64,000 bases of DNA from the NCBI RefSeq assembly GCF_051014685.1, contig NC_135058.1, positions 16,060,811 through 16,124,810 of the forward strand, given 5' to 3'. This document shows positions 60,025-64,000 of the stretch, piece after piece. A model generated the notes under the pieces. That model was not told the DNA's origin. It made no database searches and was given only the letters and a program-made list of their open reading frames with translations. Each line of letters opens with the position of its first letter. The first letter of the stretch is position 1. The position numbers and the translations under genes were made by a program. Origin of the DNA: Ptiloglossa arizonensis. Lineage: Eukaryota; Arthropoda; Insecta; Hymenoptera; Colletidae.

Positions 60025-60526
60025 AATACGCTTTGCCTTCTCAGCGAGCGCATTATCGCGTCTAAGAAGGCATTAGACGATGCGAGATGGGTTTATGGTT
60101 GAGAAGATGGTTCTTCGAGCATTGTTTTGAGGAAGTAACGGGGCGCTGAGTAAACACACCGAGGATTACAAAGCGATTGGAAGTGAGAAAAGTGTTTAGT
60201 GGATAGAATCGTGTTTAAGCTGCGAACCATGGGTTTTTCGGGAACGATATGAAAATAGTACTTGGTTTTGCTTTGCTGCAGTAGATTTTTGACGATTGTG
60301 TAAAAAATATCGTTGCAGTATGTTGGTAAGCGAAAGGAGTGATCACTCAGCAATAATTAAAGATACAGTTGTAGTCACAAATAACAGAGATGTACTGTAC
60401 AAGTGGGGATGCTTCCAATTGAGAATGTAGAAATTTTTGTTGAAAAAGAATTTGGTAATTATTTAGAAAAATGTAACGTTGACACCCCGATGGATTGATT
60501 TTCTACGAAAGCTCCTCTGGTAAATG

Positions 60527-60541
60527 AAAAAAAAAAAAAAA
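60527..60541 (+). repeat. Poly-A run, 15 nt
   Basis: Fifteen A bases lie after GGTAAATG. It could be slippage or the tail of an old retroposed copy. I see no element body upstream and no target-site duplication. Confidence 0.75.
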
Positions 60542-61298
60542 TCCAATCGAGTAAAGGTGCCCGACTACCAGAAAATGAAAAATAAACACGTCTCGTTTCG
60601 AAAACTAGCTTCGATTCTTCTCGTTCGTCGTTCCAATCGCTCCAATGGACCGCTTTCAGTTCCCAAACGATCCGGAGCTACGCGCGACGACTGTGTCGAC
60701 ACAGATCGTCCCGGTGCCATTCATCAAAATCGCCCGCACAAAAGACGATCCCAGCGATCGGTCTCGAAAACGCCAACGGAGTCATTTCTCTTTCGACATG
60801 GCCGATTGGACGACTGGAATTAGAAATCCCGAGCGGTCGACGGTTCGTCACTGCCCCTTTTGTTCTTAACGCGGACCGGTTCGGTTTGATGCAGCAAAAA
60901 AAAAGCAACCGTCGTCGACGTGTATTTTTCGTTTCGAATGAAAGAAGAGTGGTTCGAGAAATTATCCACAGTCAAGGATGTTGATCGAATTTGTCGCTAG
61001 AATTCGCGATCAGGATCCCCACTCTTTGTGTATCTTCGACTACTCTTCCCAAGATGTTGTATTTGAAAAAAAATGATACATCCACTGTCGTTACTAACAT
61101 TACATGCGCTACATAACATTGTGTAACATTATATTTCAAAGAATAGCATTTAGACGTTATATTCACTGTCCCCTTTCGAGAGTTCAATTCGAATTCGACA
61201 AGTTTCTGAAATATTGTACAAGGAAAGAAGAGATCACCAGTATCGACTCAAGATTCCCCATCGATGCCTCGCGTATCGATAATTGGCTGTTTCGATTT

Positions 61299-61319
61299 TC
61301 GAACATTTAGCGAGGCACT
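61299..61319 (+). repeat. Dispersed 21-bp word shared with 4064-4084
   Basis: TCGAACATTTAGCGAGGCAC plus a final T matches 4064-4084 at 20 of 21 positions. The preceding ATTxTCGAAC and the following CACT(ACT)GT are also similar. The two copies are 57 kb apart, so this is probably the preserved end of a small repetitive element. Confidence 0.5.
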
Positions 61320-63162
61320 ACTGTATCGCCTGGAGACCGAGAAAACCGGAACAAGTAGATCGCGCGATTTAATCTTAGTTCCCCGCGTAGAAATCGTGAT
61401 TCCCTCCGAGCGACGTCGCTAATAAAATTATCGCTGCTGGAGAGGATGCTGGGTATGCATTAGATTTTGACGCGCGAGATCGCTTTTACGAGTCAGGTTA
61501 GACTGTTCGTGCGATAGTTTACAAAGTTTCGAGTACGCGACAATATTATTTTGTCACGAAACGCAAAAGGTTTTTCTTCGCAACTTTTACCAACTTGTTC
61601 AATCGAACTCAACGATACAGCCAATTTCGTATTTAATTGGGCGATGTATGTTTGAGGTTAGGTTTAAGAGCAAGCTTCGGCTAGATCACTGTTACGCGGT
61701 AGTAATGCTGTGGTAATGTGCTCTGTACTATAATATGTACAAATTCTTTACAAGGATGATATACATAATGCATCATACATTGTTCGCTACGAAGCATGAA
61801 TTTCCATGCTAGACCGTTCAGGTTTATTCGTACTTTCTTACCCGAGAGATACTCATCGACTTGTTCACTCCGATCCAATCTGTGGAATACGTTCTGAACA
61901 TTACACGTATCGATGTATCGTACAATCATTGATTTCTTTGATGTATCCATCTCTACAGTTAGGAGCCAAATTCGTAGCGTACTTTAATTTCATGTTAATT
62001 CTCCTATCTACAACAGTGTACTTCTTCTTTCTGCATGCGTTAATTTACACGTGCACACCTCTTTACGAATGGAAATAAATAAATAATTCTATTCATTTCT
62101 CGTAGGAGTTATAAGTTTAGTACAAAATTGGACTTTGTCGATTATCGAAGTAAAGGAGCAAATATTATTTTACAAGGAATACCACTGCCCCCTGTACAGT
62201 GGTACGTACCGATTTCCGAGTTTACCGAACGAGTGACGATTAAAAAATAGAGAAAAGAAACGAAGGAAGGAGCGAACGAGATCGGTAACACGTTCCCGGG
62301 CGGCAAATTAAGGAGTTCGGTTGTCGTTCGTGGAAGGACACGGTCCTCGAGTGGTCCTCGAGGAACGCTCGTTTCGTTGTCCCGAAAGTGACAGGCCCCT
62401 GACGCGGCGAGCAAGTCCCGAGCTCGTAAGGAATCACGGTCAGAGTGTACACTCTGACAAAGGCCTTTTTAAATTGTAATGAGCTGCCAAAGAGTGAATT
62501 ATGTGCCGTCCAAGTGCCATCGAGTCCTCGGCCGAACCCCATCCTATAAAACGCTCCGGTGTGTGCGTGTACATATATCTGGCATCCCCGTGCCGCGAGC
62601 AGCCACCCCACGTCATGAATATATTTACATTGATCGTCCGTCTCGGCATTTTTCATTTGCCCCGTCGTTGTGTCAGCCGCCGCCGACTCTCTCTATCCTC
62701 CGCGCACCACCCGCTCTCCTCTCGATACTTTATTTATATCGATGGGACGTGTCTGTCTTTTCGAGAGGGCCGCTCCGATACAGTTTTCATCGGACACCAA
62801 CGAACCCTACCGACCGCTAATGATCCTTTCGTCCTTCGTATCTACCCCGGAAGTCCCTCGAGCCTCCGCGAGTTCCGATACCGCGCGTGGTTCCCGTCGA
62901 ATTTATATTCGAACGTTGAATAGTCTTTCTGGAAGAATACACGTCGTCGACGTTTCACCGTATCACCTCTGATGGAAAATTTCGCGAGAATCAATGATCG
63001 AGAGAATTTTAAAATTTACACGATATGGATAAGTTGGAGAGGGATGTTTTCAACTTTGGTGTGATCTTTGGTCCGAAGATACTACTGTCTGCTATGTTTT
63101 AATAATATACAAATACTTCCGCATAGTATATGAATATTTTCATAAATTAAAAATATTAAGAC

Positions 63163-63201
63163 ACTCATCGAAAGTAAGTCTAGAACAGTTGCAAACTTAT
63201 C
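63163..63201 (+). repeat. Dispersed 39-bp similarity with 35565-35603 (second copy)
   Basis: ACTCATCGAAAGTAAGTCTA and the following 19 bases match the copy 27.6 kb upstream at 33 of 39 positions. No reading frame is shared. Confidence 0.5.
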
Positions 63202-63637
63202 AAAGTACTCCAATGAGAACTTTGTTTTTTACCCCTATTTACGAGAAATATAAAATTTCCCAATACTTACAGACGAACGTACCGGTAAATCTACTAATCC
63301 GATTCGCGAAAAATTGTTTCGTAATTCTGAAACTGCAGAACGGCCCTCTCCCCCAGGAAAGGTTTCGGAAGCATTCCGGCTTTAAATTCCGAAAAATTCA
63401 CGGTAAAACGAAACGAAGAGCGTTCACCTCGAATATTTGCCCCTCCGCTCCTCTGGTGTATACCTATATTCTACTTTATATTCTCGGGTGTTCGACGCGG
63501 GTGTCGGGGGTACCACGAAATTCATTGCAAATTAGAAAAGAAGACCGCGAACTCGATAAATTCTAGCGGGGAACTGTAAGGGAAGGATGGTCATCATCGT
63601 CGGAGCGTAATCGATGGCTCTAGGATCGAGGACCATC

Positions 63638-63680
63638 GCGGTGCACGCGGTGCACGCGGTGCACGCGGTGCACGCGATGC
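63638..63680. repeat. 9-bp GTGCACGCG minisatellite
   Basis: Four exact copies from 63641 are followed by a decayed ATGCATCGG unit. Each unit contains the palindrome GTGCAC. The minus-strand frame over it shows an artefactual Ala-Cys-Thr repeat. Confidence 0.9.
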
Positions 63681-64000
63681 ATCGGGAAGGGGTCGTGGAG
63701 GAGCCCCGATGGCCGGACAGACGGTGAAAAACAGTTAATTGGTGCGGATCGTGGCTCGCGAACGAACGACGCAGATGACTGGTTTCCAGGCACGTAAAGT
63801 ATTGGAAGGCGAACTTCGGAAATTTTCCCTGGACGGCTACGCGAAATTGCTCGCTCTCTGTATTACCGGGAGGGGCAATGGAATTTAAAGTATGCGTATC
63901 CGCTCGTCTAAGGTTATACGGGAGCAGAAAGAAATTCTGCCGTGCGCCCCGACGGTTAATCGTCCGCTCCGGCTCCAACTATTTATTAGATGCACGTACG

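Larger units (their letters stand above)
59710..64000. other. Probable continuation of the same intron to the window end
   Basis: Mixed DNA with the palindromic homeodomain site at 60008, a poly-A run, dispersed repeat fragments and the 9-bp minisatellite near the end. No C2H2 zinc-finger (CxxC...HxxxH) exon was seen, so the next coding exon lies beyond the window. Confidence 0.5.

Overview
This window looks like nuclear DNA from an insect, most likely a hymenopteran (bee, wasp or ant). The basis is a spliceosomal exon with canonical acceptor and donor, an almost complete lack of coding sequence over 57 kb, very abundant CpG (TCG/CGA words everywhere), and plentiful simple and tandem repeats. 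The order-level call is an inference and is not certain. The CpG-rich, TCGA-rich composition suppresses stop codons, so many random open frames of 60-240 codons occur. I looked for protein-family motifs in them and recognised none except one.

The one gene segment I can support is a 103-nt internal coding exon on the + strand at 57712-57814. It encodes the cysteine/histidine-rich N-terminal module of a basonuclin-family C2H2 zinc-finger transcription factor. This family includes vertebrate BNC1/BNC2 and is related to insect disconnected. The exon ends inside a codon (phase 1), and the rest of the protein must lie beyond position 64000. The 5' exons are not recognisable, and they may be untranslated, very short, or outside the window.

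Everything else reads as intron or intergenic DNA upstream of, and just inside, a developmental transcription-factor gene. Layout: 1-6.4 kb is mixed sequence with diverged duplications. 6.4-7.8 kb holds an inverted-repeat structure built from 142-bp tandem units, with the same 16-bp word on both sides. 8.4-8.6 kb, 15.2 kb, 38.3-38.4 kb and 60.0 kb carry compact groups of homeodomain, RFX, POU or TALE-like words that could be enhancers. 36.2-37.6 kb is a very GC/CpG-rich block with a quadruplex-forming run and a consensus splice donor. 40.8-45.4 kb is the densest tandem-repeat district (102, 196, about 55 and about 200 bp units). 51.8-52.3 kb has 38- and 57-bp arrays. 54.86-55.53 kb is a 42-bp minisatellite. 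59.04-59.71 kb may be a small TA-flanked inverted-repeat element inside the intron that follows the exon.

I found no tRNA, rRNA, CRISPR array, intact transposase, reverse transcriptase or viral gene. There is no evidence here for a new multi-gene system. The most original signals are the 142-bp fold-back structure, the small dispersed element ends, and the candidate regulatory clusters.
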